The position numbers and the translations under genes were made by a program. 64,000 nt of DNA from Zoogloea sp. (GTDB lineage Bacteria > Pseudomonadota > Gammaproteobacteria > Burkholderiales > Rhodocyclaceae): positions 124,001-188,000 of the forward strand of contig NZ_JAQVCN010000002.1 of NCBI RefSeq assembly GCF_028689785.1, given 5' to 3'. Of this stretch, positions 44,443 through 54,303 are shown piece after piece. The notes beneath the pieces are model-generated. The model worked only from the letters and a program-made list of their open reading frames with translations. It was not told the origin of the DNA and searched no databases. Numbering within the stretch: position 1 is the stretch's first letter; each line of letters opens with the position of its first letter.

Positions 44443-45132
44443 ATGAAACTACTAGATCGCCTGGAAGAGTGGATCATCACCTTCCTGATGGGCGGGGCTA
44501 CGGCCATCATTTTTTTGTCGGTGGTGCACCGCTATCTGGCGGGTATCAGCATTCCCGGCCTGCAAGACTGGCTGCTCTCGCTCAACTTCAGCTGGGCCCA
44601 GGAGCTGTGCATCATCATGTTCGTGTGGATGGCGAAGTTCGGCGCTGCCTATGGCGTGCGTACCGGCATCCACGTGGGCGTCGATGTTCTGATCAACCGC
44701 CTCTCCGACAGTAACCGCAGCAAGTTCATCATTTTCGGCCTGCTTGCCGGAGCCCTCTTTACCGGTATCGTCGCGACCCTGGGCGGCCACTTTGTATGGG
44801 AGAACGGTGCCCACTACGCCTTCCTGCACATGACCGGTGCCGAGATCGGCGATATCCCCGAAGGCCCCACCACGCCGGACCTGGAGTGGCCCACCTGGAT
44901 CGTGTACAGCGCCATCCCCCTGGGTTCCAGCCTGATGTGCTTCCGCTTCCTGCAGGTTACCTGGGGTTTCCTCAGGACCGGTGAGCTGCCCCACCACGAC
45001 CATGGTCATGTGGATGGTCTGGAAGACGAATTGCCGAAGGTGGATGCAAACCCGTATTCGCTGGATGACAACCTCCACGCCCACGACCTCAAGCACAAGC
45101 CCCTCGGCGAACGTGAAGGAGACCGCAAATGA
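44443..45132 (+). CDS. dctQ: TRAP transporter small permease DctQ
   Basis: A 229-residue small membrane subunit with four membrane segments. The typical SWAQELCIIMFVWMAKFGAAYGVRTGIHVGVDVLI stretch is near residue 50. The C-terminal 45 residues are hydrophilic and rich in His and Asp (HHDHGHVDGLEDE and LHAHDLKHK), longer than usual. The stop overlaps dctM (ATGA). Confidence 0.92.
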   Translation: MKLLDRLEEWIITFLMGGATAIIFLSVVHRYLAGISIPGLQDWLLSLNFSWAQELCIIMFVWMAKFGAAYGVRTGIHVGVDVLINRLSDSNRSKFIIFGLLAGALFTGIVATLGGHFVWENGAHYAFLHMTGAEIGDIPEGPTTPDLEWPTWIVYSAIPLGSSLMCFRFLQVTWGFLRTGELPHHDHGHVDGLEDELPKVDANPYSLDDNLHAHDLKHKPLGEREGDRK

Positions 45133-46415
45133 ACGCCGCCATCATCTTCGGCATCCTGCTGGCCCTGATGCTGACGGGGATGCCGATTTCAATCTCCCTC
45201 GGCCTCACCGTGCTTTCCTTCCTCTTCACGATGACCCAGGTTCCCCTGGAGTCGGTGGCCCTCAAGCTATTCACCGGCATCGAGAAGTTCGAGATCATGG
45301 CCATCCCGTTCTTCATCCTGGCGGGTAACTTCCTGACCCACGGTGGTGTGGCCAAGCGGATGATCAACTTCGCCACCTCCATGGTCGGCCACTGGTACGG
45401 TGGATTGGGCCTGGCCGGCGTGCTTGCCTGCGCGCTGTTTGCTGCAGTATCCGGCTCCAGCCCGGCCACGGTGGTGGCCATCGGCTCCATCCTGCTGCCG
45501 GCCATGGTGCGGGCGGGCTTCCCCAACAAGTTCGGGGCGGGGATCATCACTACGGCCGGTGCGTTGGGCATCCTCATCCCGCCGTCCATCGTCATGGTGA
45601 TGTACTCCGTGGCCACCAACACCTCGGTTGGCGCGTTGTTCATGGCCGGCGTGGTGCCGGGCCTGGCTCTGGCCGGGGTATTGGGGGGCGTCACCTGGTA
45701 TCGGGCCAAGAAGTTCGACTATCCGCGTCAGCCCAAGGCGAGCGCCGCGGAGCGGATCAAGGCCTTCAAGGAGTCCGTGTGGGGTCTGCTGCTTATCGTG
45801 GTGGTGATGGGCGGGATCTACACCGGCATGTTCACCCCCACCGAAGCAGCTGCCATGAGCGCCATGTACGCCTTCTTCGTGGCCGTGTTCATCTACAAGG
45901 ACATGCCCCTGAAGGACGTGCCCAAGGTGCTGCTCAACTCGGCCAACATGTCGGCGATGCTGCTCTACATCATCACCAACGCCGTGCTGTTCAGCTTCAT
46001 CATGACCAACGAGAACATCCCCCAGGCCCTGGCCGAGTGGATGCTGGGCAATGGGCTGGGGGTGATCGCCTTCCTGCTGGCGGTGAACGTGCTGCTGCTG
46101 CTGGCCGGCAATTTCATGGAGCCCTCGTCCATCGTGCTGATCTTCGCCCCGATCCTGTTTCCGGTGGCGATGAAGCTGGGGATCGACCCGGTGCATTTCG
46201 GCATCATCATGGTGGTGAACATGGAAGTGGGGATGTGCCACCCGCCAGTGGGGCTTAATCTGTATGTGGCCTCGGGCATCACCAAGATGGGCATCACCGA
46301 GCTGACCGTGGCCGTGTGGCCGTGGCTGCTGTCGATGCTGGTCTTCCTGGGGCTGGTTACCTATTGGCCCGGTCTGTCCCTGTGGTTCCCGCGCTGGCTT
46401 GGCATGATCTCCTGA
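45129..46415 (+). CDS. dctM: TRAP transporter large permease DctM
   Basis: A 428-residue large permease with about 11-12 membrane segments, which couples solute entry to Na+ or H+. Family stretches include GIEKFEIMAIPFFILAGNFLTHGGVAKRM, FAAVSGSSPATVVAIGSI, GALGILIPPSIVMVMY and MEVGMCHPPVGLNLYV. With DctP and DctQ it forms a complete dicarboxylate TRAP system. A strong terminator follows at 46492. Confidence 0.95.
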   Translation: MNAAIIFGILLALMLTGMPISISLGLTVLSFLFTMTQVPLESVALKLFTGIEKFEIMAIPFFILAGNFLTHGGVAKRMINFATSMVGHWYGGLGLAGVLACALFAAVSGSSPATVVAIGSILLPAMVRAGFPNKFGAGIITTAGALGILIPPSIVMVMYSVATNTSVGALFMAGVVPGLALAGVLGGVTWYRAKKFDYPRQPKASAAERIKAFKESVWGLLLIVVVMGGIYTGMFTPTEAAAMSAMYAFFVAVFIYKDMPLKDVPKVLLNSANMSAMLLYIITNAVLFSFIMTNENIPQALAEWMLGNGLGVIAFLLAVNVLLLLAGNFMEPSSIVLIFAPILFPVAMKLGIDPVHFGIIMVVNMEVGMCHPPVGLNLYVASGITKMGITELTVAVWPWLLSMLVFLGLVTYWPGLSLWFPRWLGMIS

Positions 46416-46491
46416 TGATCCTGGTTCGATCATTCATTGCACAGTCTTGCCACGTATGCTGGGCATGATCTGACTTCCGTCCGCGGAACGA

Positions 46492-46526
46492 CCAAAAGCG
46501 CGCCCTGGTGGCGCGCTTTTGGTTTT
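46492..46526 (+). terminator. Strong terminator after dctPQM
   Basis: CCAAAAGCGCGCC and its exact complement GGCGCGCTTTTGG form a 13-bp stem with a five-base loop, followed by TTTT. It isolates dctPQM from the ccoI gene. Confidence 0.85.
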
Positions 46527-46623
46527 CAGCGTTCCAGGCACGTTTTGCCGGGCCTGCGCTTTGTGATAAAAGAGCGCGTTTACCGCGGCCGTCCGGTTGC
46601 GTGTGTTGTCAGCGAGGCCTGCT

Positions 46624-49083
46624 TTGTCCGACTCCCTCCCGTCGTCCGAGCACGACTGTTATCACTGCGGCCTGCCCATTCCCGCCGATGTGGATCTCCC
46701 GGTGGAGATTGATGGGGCTCCCCATCAGATGTGCTGCACAGGCTGCCAGGCCGTAGCTCAGTCCATCGTGAGCAGCGGGCTGGTGGATTACTACAAGCGT
46801 CGTGACACCCTGCCCGAGCAGGCCCGCGAGGCCATGCCGGAAGAACTCAAGGAACTGGGCCTGTTCGATCACCCGGATTTCCAGAAGGGCTTCGTCAAAC
46901 CCATCGGCGAGCATGACCGGGAGGCCGACCTGATTCTCGAAGGCATCACCTGTGCCGCGTGCATCTGGCTGAATGAGCAGCATGTGGCACAGCAGCCGGG
47001 GGTAATCGCCGTGGATATCAACTACGCTACCCGGCGTGCCCGGGTGCGTTGGGACGAGCGCAAGATCAAGCTCTCCGACATTCTTGGCGCCATCCAGGCC
47101 ATTGGCTACCGGGCCTATCCCTACGATGCCGCCCGCTCCGAGCAGATCTCCCAGCGGGAGCGGCGCTCTGCCCTGTGGCGCCTGTTCGTGGCCGGGTTCG
47201 GCATGATGCAGGTGATGATGTATGCCTTCCCGGTGTACGTGGCAGACCCGGGCGACATGACCGCCGACATCGAGCTGTTGATGCGCTGGGCCAGCCTGAT
47301 CCTTACCGCGCCAGTGGTGCTGTACTCTGCCGCCCCCTTCTTCAGCCACGCTCTGCGTGATGTGCGCCTGCGCCGCCTGGGCATGGACGTGCCCGTCGCC
47401 CTGGGCGTGGGGGCAGCCTTCGTGGCGAGTTGCTGGGCCACTTTCACCGGAAAGGGGGAGGTCTATTTCGACTCGGTGACGATGTTCGTCTTCTTTCTGC
47501 TGTGCGGGCGCTACGTGGAAATGCTGGCGCGCCAGAAAGCCGTGCGCGGGGTGGAAGAGCTCGGTAAGGTGATCCCGGCCTTCGCAGAGCGTCTGGCGGC
47601 CTATCCGTCACTCGAAGGAGAGCGGGTGCCCGTCTCGCAGTTGAGCCCAGGTGAGGTGATCCGGGTGAAGCCGGGGGAGACGATGCCGGTGGATGGGGTC
47701 GTCATCGAAGGACACAGTGAAGCCAATGAGGCGTTGCTGACGGGTGAAAGCCGGCCCGTGGCCAAGGCGCCGGGCGCCGACGTCACGGGGGGAAGTGTCA
47801 ATATCGGCAGCCCGCTGGTGGTGAAGGTCAGCCGGACCGGTGAAAACACCCGTCTGGCGGCGATCCGGCATCTCATGGAACGGGCCTCCGCCGAGAAGCC
47901 CCGGGTGGTTCAGCAGGCTGATCGCGTTGCTGCCTATTTCATTCTGGCCTTGCTGGTGCTGTCAGTGGTGACGGCAGCCTGGTGGTGGTGGGCCGATCCG
48001 GACCGGGCCCTGTGGGTGTTCGTGTCGGTGCTTGTGGTGAGTTGCCCCTGCGCTCTTTCTCTCGCTACGCCAGTGGCGCTTACGGTAGCCACCGATTCCC
48101 TGGCCCGGATGGGCGTGCTGGTGACCCGCGGGCATGCTATCGAGGCGCTGGCCCGGGCCAGCCATTTTGTCTTCGACAAGACGGGTACCCTCACTTATGG
48201 CGAGATGCGTGTCGAGCAGGTCCGCCTGCTCGGTAATGCTGACGAGATGGGCGTACTGGCTCTGGCCGCTGCTCTTGAGCAGGGGTCCGAACATGCCATC
48301 GCCGTGGCGCTGCGCCTGCGTGCCGGAGCGGAGGCCTTGCCGGTCATTGGCGGGCTGGCGGCGACAACAGGGCAAGGGGTGTCGGGCTCGCTTGACGGGG
48401 TGGCCTATCGCATCGGCAGGCCCACTTTCGTGGCGGATCTGGTCGGGTCGCCGGTACCGGATGTGCTGCTCAAAGATGAACGTTCCGGTCGGACCGTGAT
48501 TGCGCTCGGTTCGGCGCATGGCTGGCTGGCGGGTTTTGCCCTATCGGATGGTCTGCGGGACGATTGCCCTGCGGCGTTCGACTCCCTGCGTGGCAAGGGC
48601 ATCGCGCTGTCCATCTTCAGCGGTGATACGCCTTCGACGGTAGAGGAGTTGGGGCGCCGCCTGGGTGTTGCCCAGGCCATCGGCGCGATGACCCCCGAGG
48701 ACAAGCATCGTGGCCTGCTGGCCCTGCAGAAGGGGGACGCCGTGATCGCAATGGTGGGGGATGGCGTGAATGACGCGCCAGTGCTAGCCCAGGCGCAGGT
48801 GTCCGTGGCCATGGGCGGCGGCACCGACCTTGCCCGCAACCAGGCGGATATCGTCCTGCTGAGCGGTCATCTTGCCTCCCTGGCAGAGGGGGTGACCCTG
48901 TCTCGTCGAGCGCTGACCATCATTCGGCAGAATCTGTGGTGGTCGTTTGCCTATAATTTTTCAGCCGTCCCCCTTGCCATGTTCGGGCTTGTAACGCCCT
49001 GGATGGCAGGTATCGGCATGTCGGCGAGCTCGCTCTTCGTTGTCCTGAACGCCCTGCGCCTACAGCGCAGGCTTCCCCGCTGA
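46624..49083 (+). CDS. ccoI: Cu+-transporting P1B-type ATPase for cbb3 oxidase assembly
   Basis: A CcoI/FixI-type copper ATPase of about 819 residues that supplies copper for cbb3 cytochrome oxidase. Near the N-terminus is a Cys-rich metal domain (CYHCGLPIP and CCTGCQAV) typical of CcoI, then a heavy-metal-associated domain with ITCAACIW. The membrane copper site is SCPCALSLATP, the phosphorylation site is DKTGTLT, TGES lies in the actuator and GDGVNDAPVLAQA in the hinge. CcoS follows, which supports CcoI over CopA. The start is uncertain: I chose a TTG with AGCGAGG before it; a GTG and a TTG lie 7 and 9 codons upstream. Confidence 0.9.
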   Translation: MSDSLPSSEHDCYHCGLPIPADVDLPVEIDGAPHQMCCTGCQAVAQSIVSSGLVDYYKRRDTLPEQAREAMPEELKELGLFDHPDFQKGFVKPIGEHDREADLILEGITCAACIWLNEQHVAQQPGVIAVDINYATRRARVRWDERKIKLSDILGAIQAIGYRAYPYDAARSEQISQRERRSALWRLFVAGFGMMQVMMYAFPVYVADPGDMTADIELLMRWASLILTAPVVLYSAAPFFSHALRDVRLRRLGMDVPVALGVGAAFVASCWATFTGKGEVYFDSVTMFVFFLLCGRYVEMLARQKAVRGVEELGKVIPAFAERLAAYPSLEGERVPVSQLSPGEVIRVKPGETMPVDGVVIEGHSEANEALLTGESRPVAKAPGADVTGGSVNIGSPLVVKVSRTGENTRLAAIRHLMERASAEKPRVVQQADRVAAYFILALLVLSVVTAAWWWWADPDRALWVFVSVLVVSCPCALSLATPVALTVATDSLARMGVLVTRGHAIEALARASHFVFDKTGTLTYGEMRVEQVRLLGNADEMGVLALAAALEQGSEHAIAVALRLRAGAEALPVIGGLAATTGQGVSGSLDGVAYRIGRPTFVADLVGSPVPDVLLKDERSGRTVIALGSAHGWLAGFALSDGLRDDCPAAFDSLRGKGIALSIFSGDTPSTVEELGRRLGVAQAIGAMTPEDKHRGLLALQKGDAVIAMVGDGVNDAPVLAQAQVSVAMGGGTDLARNQADIVLLSGHLASLAEGVTLSRRALTIIRQNLWWSFAYNFSAVPLAMFGLVTPWMAGIGMSASSLFVVLNALRLQRRLPR

Positions 49084-49090
49084 GGGTTCC

Positions 49091-49285
49091 ATGGAAAGTC
49101 TTTACCTGTTGATTCCCCTTTCTGTCGTGCTGGTTTTCGTGATTGGGGTCGTATTCTGGTGGTCGGTGCGGAGCGGACAGTTCGATGATCTTGAAGGGCC
49201 GGGTTATCGGGTTGTTGTTGACGACGATGCGCCGCCGGTGGTGAAGCCCGCGACCAAGGACGGGGAGGGCGGAGTGCCACGCTGA
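49091..49285 (+). CDS. ccoS: cbb3 oxidase maturation protein CcoS
   Basis: A 64-residue protein with one N-terminal membrane segment (about 4-25) followed by FWWSVRSGQFDDLEGPGYRVV, the CcoS/FixS signature. It is needed for cofactor insertion into cbb3 oxidase and normally follows ccoI. It begins seven bases after the ccoI stop. The structural genes ccoNOQP are not in the window. Confidence 0.95.
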   Translation: MESLYLLIPLSVVLVFVIGVVFWWSVRSGQFDDLEGPGYRVVVDDDAPPVVKPATKDGEGGVPR

Positions 49286-49320
49286 TGGGATGAAATTTCA
49301 CCACGCTATCTGCAGGGTTT

Positions 49321-49334
49321 TTGACCCAAATCAA
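49321..49334. promoter_or_regulatory. FNR/ANR-type site before the candidate small RNA
   Basis: TTGACCCAAATCAA differs from the FNR consensus TTGAT-N4-ATCAA at one base. Its centre at 49327.5 is 41.5 bases before position 49369, and CATACT at 49357-49362 then falls exactly at -12 to -7. This is the standard geometry of an FNR-activated (class II) promoter. Confidence 0.6.
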
Positions 49335-49368
49335 GACACCCAGGCAGGGAGGTGCGCATACTTCGCTC

Positions 49369-49480
49369 CAGGTTGAAGACGCGAACACGAGCAACAAAAT
49401 GCGTTTTCCTGGTGCGATAGCGCCAAGACTGAAGTCTCTCTGTTGGGGTTGGGGGTGCGCGATGCGCACCCTTTTTTTTT
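49369..49480 (+). ncRNA. Candidate FNR-dependent small RNA, about 112 nt
   Basis: The start is predicted from the FNR box and -10 element, the end from a rho-independent terminator: GGGTGCGC (49453-49460), loop GAT, GCGCACCC (49464-49471), then nine T. Inside, GGTGC-GATA-GCGCC and AGACT-GA-AGTCT can form two small hairpins in a row, followed by CTCTCTGTTGGGG, a possible unpaired stretch. No credible ribosome site with an open frame is present. Known parallels in concept are FnrS of enterics and AniS of Neisseria; no sequence relation is claimed. Alternatively the terminator simply ends the ccoIS mRNA. Confidence 0.5.
49453..49480 (+). terminator. Rho-independent terminator (small RNA and/or ccoIS)
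   Basis: Perfect 8-bp GC-rich stem with a three-base loop and nine consecutive T. It is the clearest terminator in the window. Confidence 0.9.
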
Positions 49481-49743
49481 GCCCCCGAGCCCCTGATTTC
49501 CCGGCTCGGAGACCTTTCCTCCGATGCCCCCTCATGCCGGCGGGCACTCCTCGTCAGACCATGGAGTCTGTGCTGAATCACCCTGCACCCCTGAATCGGG
49601 TTCGTCACAGGCTGTCGTGTCAGTTTCTTGGGTCGGGTCGTGTTGAGTCTTGTGCGTTGAAAAGCGCCGTTCTGCAGCGCCAACCTGCTAAAATTCCGCT
49701 CTTGAGCTTTTTGATCATCCTTTGTCTCACTGGAGTCTGCCCC

Positions 49744-50169
49744 ATGGCCATTGAACGCACCCTTTCCATCATCAAACCCGACGCTGTTGCCAAGAACGTG
49801 ATTGGCCAGATCTACGCCCGTTTCGAAAACGCCGGCCTGAAGATCATTGCCGCCAAGCTCGTGCACCTTTCCGAGCGTGAAGCCGGTGAGTTCTACGCCG
49901 TGCACAAGGAGCGCCCCTTCTTCAAGGATCTGGTCTCTTTCATGACTTCCGGCCCGGTGATGATCCAGGCCCTGGAGGGCGAAAACGCGATCGCCAAGAA
50001 CCGTGAGCTGATGGGCGCCACCGACCCGAAGAAGGCCGACAAGGGCACCATCCGGGCCGATTTCGCCGAATCCATCGACGCCAATGCCGTGCATGGCTCT
50101 GATGCCCCCGAAACCGCTGCTGTGGAAGTCGCTTTCTTCTTCCCCGGCATGAACGTTTACAGCCGCTAA
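49744..50169 (+). CDS. ndk: Nucleoside diphosphate kinase
   Basis: A 141-residue NDP kinase that balances nucleoside triphosphates. It has the typical [12 protein letters not shown] start and the phosphorylated His117 in [13 protein letters not shown] precedes the ATG. It heads the conserved run ndk-rlmN-pilF-rodZ-ispG-hisS. Confidence 0.98.
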   Translation: MAIERTLSIIKPDAVAKNVIGQIYARFENAGLKIIAAKLVHLSEREAGEFYAVHKERPFFKDLVSFMTSGPVMIQALEGENAIAKNRELMGATDPKKADKGTIRADFAESIDANAVHGSDAPETAAVEVAFFFPGMNVYSR

Positions 50170-50214
50170 TGATCTCTGGTTGCGGGATGAAAGCCCTTCT
50201 TCCCGCTGCCAAGG

Positions 50215-51309
50215 ATGGAACTGCCCGTGGTCAATCTCCTCGATTTCGATGCCGAAGCCCTCACCGACTGGTTCGTCCAGCAGGGTGAGAAACCATTCCG
50301 TGCCAAGCAGGTGCTCCGCTGGGTGCATCGGTTCGGCGCCACCGATTTCGACCAGATGACCGACGTGGCCAAGTCCCTGCGGGCCAAGCTCGCGGGGGCG
50401 GCTTGCATCACGCCGCCGGTGCCGGTGCGTGACAGTGTCTCCAGCGATGGAACACGCAAGTGGTTGCTAGATGTAGGCAATGCCAATGCGGTGGAAACGG
50501 TGTTCATTCCCGAAACCAACCGCGGCACCCTGTGCATCTCCTCCCAGGCCGGGTGCGCCCTCGATTGCGCCTTCTGCTCCACTGGTAAGCAGGGCTTCAA
50601 CCGCAATCTGAGTGCTGCCGAGATCATTGGTCAGTTGTGGCTTGCCAATCGCATGCTGGGCGCCAACGGTGACGGCGAGCGGGTCATCAGCAATGTGGTG
50701 ATGATGGGTATGGGCGAGCCTCTCGCCAACTTCGACAACGTCGTGTCGGCCCTGAAGCTGATGCTCGACGACAACGCCTACGGTTTATCCCGGCGGCGCG
50801 TCACCGTATCCACCTCCGGTATCGTGCCGGCCATGGATCGTCTGCGCGACGCCTGCCCCACGGCCCTCGCCGTGTCCCTGCACGCATCCAATGATGCCCT
50901 GCGGGACAAGCTGGTGCCGATCAATCAGAAATACCCCCTGCGCGAGCTGATGGCGGCCTGCCGGCGCTACCTCGAGAAGGCCCCGCGGGATTTCATCACC
51001 TTCGAATACGTGATGCTGGACGGCATCAACGATTCCGATGCCCACGCCCGGGAGCTCGTTGCCCTCGTGCGGGATGTGCCTTGCAAGTTCAATCTGATTC
51101 CGTTCAATCCGTTTCCTGGGTCTGGCTTCGAGCGTTCTCCGGCACCCCGGATCCGGCGTTTTGCCGAGATTCTGATCGATGCAGGGATTGTCACTACAAC
51201 ACGCAAGACCCGTGGTGACGACGTGGACGCGGCCTGCGGTCAGCTGGCCGGCCAGGTGCAGGACAAGACCCGCCGCACGACCCGTATCGTGCCGATCCAG
51301 GAGCTCTGA
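50215..51309 (+). CDS. rlmN: 23S rRNA / tRNA adenine-C2 methyltransferase
   Basis: A 364-residue radical-SAM methyltransferase that modifies A2503 of 23S rRNA and A37 of some tRNAs. The 4Fe-4S ligands are Cys114, Cys118 and Cys121 (CALDCAFC). The second conserved Cys is in [15 protein letters not shown] near residue 341. [13 protein letters not shown] is the SAM-binding stretch. An in-frame GTG lies five codons inside; the ATG at 50215 has CAAGGA just before it. Confidence 0.96.
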   Translation: MELPVVNLLDFDAEALTDWFVQQGEKPFRAKQVLRWVHRFGATDFDQMTDVAKSLRAKLAGAACITPPVPVRDSVSSDGTRKWLLDVGNANAVETVFIPETNRGTLCISSQAGCALDCAFCSTGKQGFNRNLSAAEIIGQLWLANRMLGANGDGERVISNVVMMGMGEPLANFDNVVSALKLMLDDNAYGLSRRRVTVSTSGIVPAMDRLRDACPTALAVSLHASNDALRDKLVPINQKYPLRELMAACRRYLEKAPRDFITFEYVMLDGINDSDAHARELVALVRDVPCKFNLIPFNPFPGSGFERSPAPRIRRFAEILIDAGIVTTTRKTRGDDVDAACGQLAGQVQDKTRRTTRIVPIQEL

Positions 51310-51311
51310 GC

Positions 51312-52103
51312 GTGAAACGCCTTGTGCTGCTTCTTTCTATCCCGTTGCTGCTGTCTGCCTGCGCAGGGCCGCAGATCCCCGGCGGTGTGGCACGCCTGGA
51401 GCGTCCGGTTTCCGAGCAGCCGGTAAAGAATGACGGACGACGCAAGGCCAAGGTGCACGTGGAGCTTGGCCAGGCGTATTTTCAGGCGGGTCGTTTCGGG
51501 GTTGCCCTGGACGAGGCCCGCGTCGCGGCCGCCTACGACTCCGGCTATGCACCGGTCTATCAGCTGATGGGTCAGGTGCATATGTATCTCGAAGAGAACG
51601 AGATCGCGGAGGCTAATTTTGCCCATGCGCTGCGTCTCGCTCCAGGCGATCCGGAGGTGATGAATTCCTACGGCTGGTTCCTGTGCTCCGTCGGCAAGGA
51701 GCAGGCGGGGCTTGAGCTCCTGACCACCGCAGCCCGCAATCCGTACTATCAGAGTCCGGCCCGCGCCCTGAACAATGCGGGGCTGTGTCAGCTGCGTCTG
51801 AAGAACGATCGAGCAGCCGAGGAGCACTTTCTCCGCTCCCTCGAGACGGATGCGACCAATCTCCAGGCCATCTACCATCTGGCTGCCATTGCCTACCGGC
51901 GTGGTGCGTATGAGGCTTCACGGCGATATATCGCCGCTCTGCATGAGGGAGGAGAGCCGACTGCCGAAAGTCTGTGGCTTGGCGTTCGGGTGGAGCGCCG
52001 GCTCGGTGATCGGGTGGCCGAGGCAGCTCTTGTGCAGCAGTTGCGCCGACGCTTCCCCGCGTCTCCTGAATATCAAGCTTTCCAGCAAGGGTTGTATCAG
52101 TGA
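51312..52103 (+). CDS. pilF: Type IV pilus assembly lipoprotein (TPR)
   Basis: A 263-residue outer-membrane lipoprotein of the PilF/PilW type that helps the PilQ secretin assemble. The signal peptide ends in the lipobox LLSAC, with Cys17 lipidated. TPR repeats follow, for example VHVELGQAYFQAGRFGVALDEARVAAAYDSG and MNSYGWFLCSVGKEQAGLELL. The start is GTG, two bases after rlmN. The stop overlaps the rodZ start (GTGA). Confidence 0.93.
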   Translation: MKRLVLLLSIPLLLSACAGPQIPGGVARLERPVSEQPVKNDGRRKAKVHVELGQAYFQAGRFGVALDEARVAAAYDSGYAPVYQLMGQVHMYLEENEIAEANFAHALRLAPGDPEVMNSYGWFLCSVGKEQAGLELLTTAARNPYYQSPARALNNAGLCQLRLKNDRAAEEHFLRSLETDATNLQAIYHLAAIAYRRGAYEASRRYIAALHEGGEPTAESLWLGVRVERRLGDRVAEAALVQQLRRRFPASPEYQAFQQGLYQ

Positions 52104-53005
52104 CAGATTCTCAAGCTCTGCCGTCCTCCCCGAACCCGGTCGAAGAATTCCGGGCTGGCGATGGCCTGCGACGTACCCGTGAAGCCCAGGGGCTCAGCAT
52201 TTCCGAAGTGGCACACGCCCTCAAGCTCAACCCGCGCCAGATCGAAGCCCTTGAAGCAGGGCGATTCGACCTGCTGCCGGGCTATGCTTTCACCCGGGGC
52301 TTCCTGCGTAATTACGCCCGTCTGCTGAAGATTGACCCGGCCCCCTTCCTGGCCCAGCTCAAGCAGCCCGAAGCGGATGCCAACGTGGAGTTGGCACCCA
52401 GTTCCAATGCCCAGGGGGAGATGCCCGAGATCGGTCGCGGCCGCTTCCGCCGTTCCGTGATCCCCGGCATTCTTGCCGCGCTGGCTCTCCTCGGCGTTGT
52501 TGTGGCGGGCTGGTATTACGACACCCTGCGATCCAAGCCGACTGAAGAGCTGGCTGCCAGCCTTCCGACGCCTGTTGAAGTGGTTCCGCAATCCGAGCCT
52601 GCGCCATCGGGCGAGACGGTCACGCCGGTGCCGGTTGGTCCGATCGTTGCCGCCCCTGCAGAGGGAGCCCCGGCGCCGCTAGCTGCGCCGACGCCTCCAG
52701 CGATGCCCAATGAGGCGGCGACGGTTGCCACCCCTGCTGCGGTGGAGGCGCCAAAGGCCGCTGATGGTGTAGACCGGCTCGTCTTCGAATTCACCCAGGA
52801 CGCCTGGGTCGAGATCAAGGATGCAAGCGGCAAGATCATTTTTTCCCGCCTCGGCAAGGCGGGCTCCCGGGAGCAGGTCGAAGCGCGTGCTCCCTTTTCA
52901 CTGGTTGTCGGCAATGCCCGCTACGTGAAGCTCGAGCGTAACGGCACCCCGGTCAATCTGAATGCTTCCACCAAGGTGACGGTTGCCCGTCTCAAGCTGG
53001 ATTGA
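52100..53005 (+). CDS. rodZ: RodZ-type cytoskeletal membrane protein
   Basis: A 301-residue RodZ. Residues about 20-90 form the cytoplasmic helix-turn-helix domain ([30 protein letters not shown]), which binds MreB. A membrane segment lies near 120-140, then a Pro/Ala-rich linker (about 160-230), and a C-terminal periplasmic domain ([23 protein letters not shown]). It supports rod shape. The GTG start overlaps the pilF stop. Confidence 0.92.
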   Translation: MTDSQALPSSPNPVEEFRAGDGLRRTREAQGLSISEVAHALKLNPRQIEALEAGRFDLLPGYAFTRGFLRNYARLLKIDPAPFLAQLKQPEADANVELAPSSNAQGEMPEIGRGRFRRSVIPGILAALALLGVVVAGWYYDTLRSKPTEELAASLPTPVEVVPQSEPAPSGETVTPVPVGPIVAAPAEGAPAPLAAPTPPAMPNEAATVATPAAVEAPKAADGVDRLVFEFTQDAWVEIKDASGKIIFSRLGKAGSREQVEARAPFSLVVGNARYVKLERNGTPVNLNASTKVTVARLKLD

Positions 53006-53016
53006 GGGCAGAAACC

Positions 53017-54267
53017 ATGGATCTTCTTCTTTCCGGGCGGGCTGCCGTCCGTCGTGTTACCCGCGAGGTGCGGATCGGTCAGGTGGTGGTGGGGTCTGGC
53101 GGACCTATCGTCGTCCAGTCGATGACCAACACCGATACGGCTGACGATTTTGCGACTTCGATGCAGGTTGCTCAGTTGGCTCGGGCCGGTTCGGAGCTGG
53201 TACGGATCACCGTCAATAATGACGAGGCGGCAAAGGCCGTGCCGAAGATCCGGGACAAGCTCCTGTCCATGAATCTGGATGTTCCTCTGGTGGGGGATTT
53301 TCACTACAACGGGCATAAGTTGCTGGCCGATAATCCGGCCTGTGCCGAAGCCCTGGCCAAGTTCCGTATCAATCCGGGCAACGTGGGGCAGGGCGCCAAG
53401 CGTGACACCCAGTTCGCCTCCATTGTCGAGATGGCATGCCGTTTCGACAAGCCGGTGCGCATCGGTGTTAACTGGGGCAGCCTCGATCAGTCGGTGCTGG
53501 CGCGGATCATGGACGAGAACGCCCGTCGCGCGATTCCCCGCGATGCCGGTGCCGTCATGCGCGAGGCATTGGTTACCTCGGCTCTCGAGTCGGCGGCGAA
53601 GGCTGAGGAGTACGGGCTTGGTGGCGACAAGATCATCCTGTCCGCTAAGGTCAGCAGCGTGCAGGACCTGATCGCCGTGTATCGAGATCTGGCGGCGAAG
53701 TGCGACTACCCGCTGCATCTGGGGCTGACCGAGGCCGGCATGGGGTCGAAGGGCATTGTCGGCTCCACCGCGGCGCTTGCCGTGTTGCTGCAGGAGGGTA
53801 TCGGCGACACCATCCGTGTGTCATTGACGCCGGAGCCCAATGGCAGCCGCAGCCAGGAGGTCATCGTCGCCCAGGAGATTCTCCAGACCATGGGTTTGCG
53901 TGCATTTACGCCGATGGTCACGGCCTGCCCGGGCTGCGGCCGCACCACCAGCACCCTGTTCCAGGAGCTGGCTTCCGATGTGCAGAACCATGTCCGCGAC
54001 AACATGCCGATCTGGCGGGAGCAGTTTGATGGGGTCGAGAATATGACGCTCGCTGTCATGGGCTGCATCGTGAACGGGCCGGGTGAGAGCAAGCATGCCA
54101 ATATCGGGATCTCCCTGCCGGGCACCGGTGAGTCGCCCGCCGCGCCGGTCTTCGAGGATGGAGTGAAGACCCAGACCCTGCGTGGCGACAACATCGCCAG
54201 CGAATTCAAGACCATCATTGAAAGGTATGTGGTCCGTACCTATCGCCGCAAGGGCGCTCCGGCCTGA
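53017..54267 (+). CDS. ispG: 4-Hydroxy-3-methylbut-2-enyl diphosphate synthase
   Basis: A 416-residue IspG (GcpE), the penultimate enzyme of the MEP isoprenoid pathway, with a 4Fe-4S cluster held by Cys in [10 protein letters not shown] (near residue 305) and [10 protein letters not shown] (near residue 349). The longer, two-part form with an insertion between barrel and cluster domains is usual in this group. I take the ATG at 53017, with GAGGG before it, rather than the TTG five codons earlier. Confidence 0.97.
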   Translation: MDLLLSGRAAVRRVTREVRIGQVVVGSGGPIVVQSMTNTDTADDFATSMQVAQLARAGSELVRITVNNDEAAKAVPKIRDKLLSMNLDVPLVGDFHYNGHKLLADNPACAEALAKFRINPGNVGQGAKRDTQFASIVEMACRFDKPVRIGVNWGSLDQSVLARIMDENARRAIPRDAGAVMREALVTSALESAAKAEEYGLGGDKIILSAKVSSVQDLIAVYRDLAAKCDYPLHLGLTEAGMGSKGIVGSTAALAVLLQEGIGDTIRVSLTPEPNGSRSQEVIVAQEILQTMGLRAFTPMVTACPGCGRTTSTLFQELASDVQNHVRDNMPIWREQFDGVENMTLAVMGCIVNGPGESKHANIGISLPGTGESPAAPVFEDGVKTQTLRGDNIASEFKTIIERYVVRTYRRKGAPA

Positions 54268-54303
54268 GTGGTCGGGTGTCCCCCACGAAGCACACAATAA
54301 ATC

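Larger units (their letters stand above)
49286..49743 (+). other. 458-bp intergenic region with regulatory RNA candidate
   Basis: No protein gene is supported between ccoS and ndk. The first 195 bases hold an FNR-type box, a -10 element and a strong terminator that together outline a short transcript. A further hairpin, CCGAGCC with GGCTCGG, lies at 49485-49509. TAAAAT at 49689-49694 may be the -10 of the ndk promoter; no good -35 was found for it. Confidence 0.6.

Noticed and set aside
46437..46712. Small plus-strand frame between dctM and ccoI
   Set aside because: It runs through the perfect terminator stem at 46492-46522 and overlaps ccoI in another frame; no family resemblance.
49321..49743. 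Protein gene reading from 49321 into ndk
   Set aside because: The part before the ndk ATG crosses the FNR box and the terminator, has no ribosome site and resembles no protein; ndk itself has a normal start.
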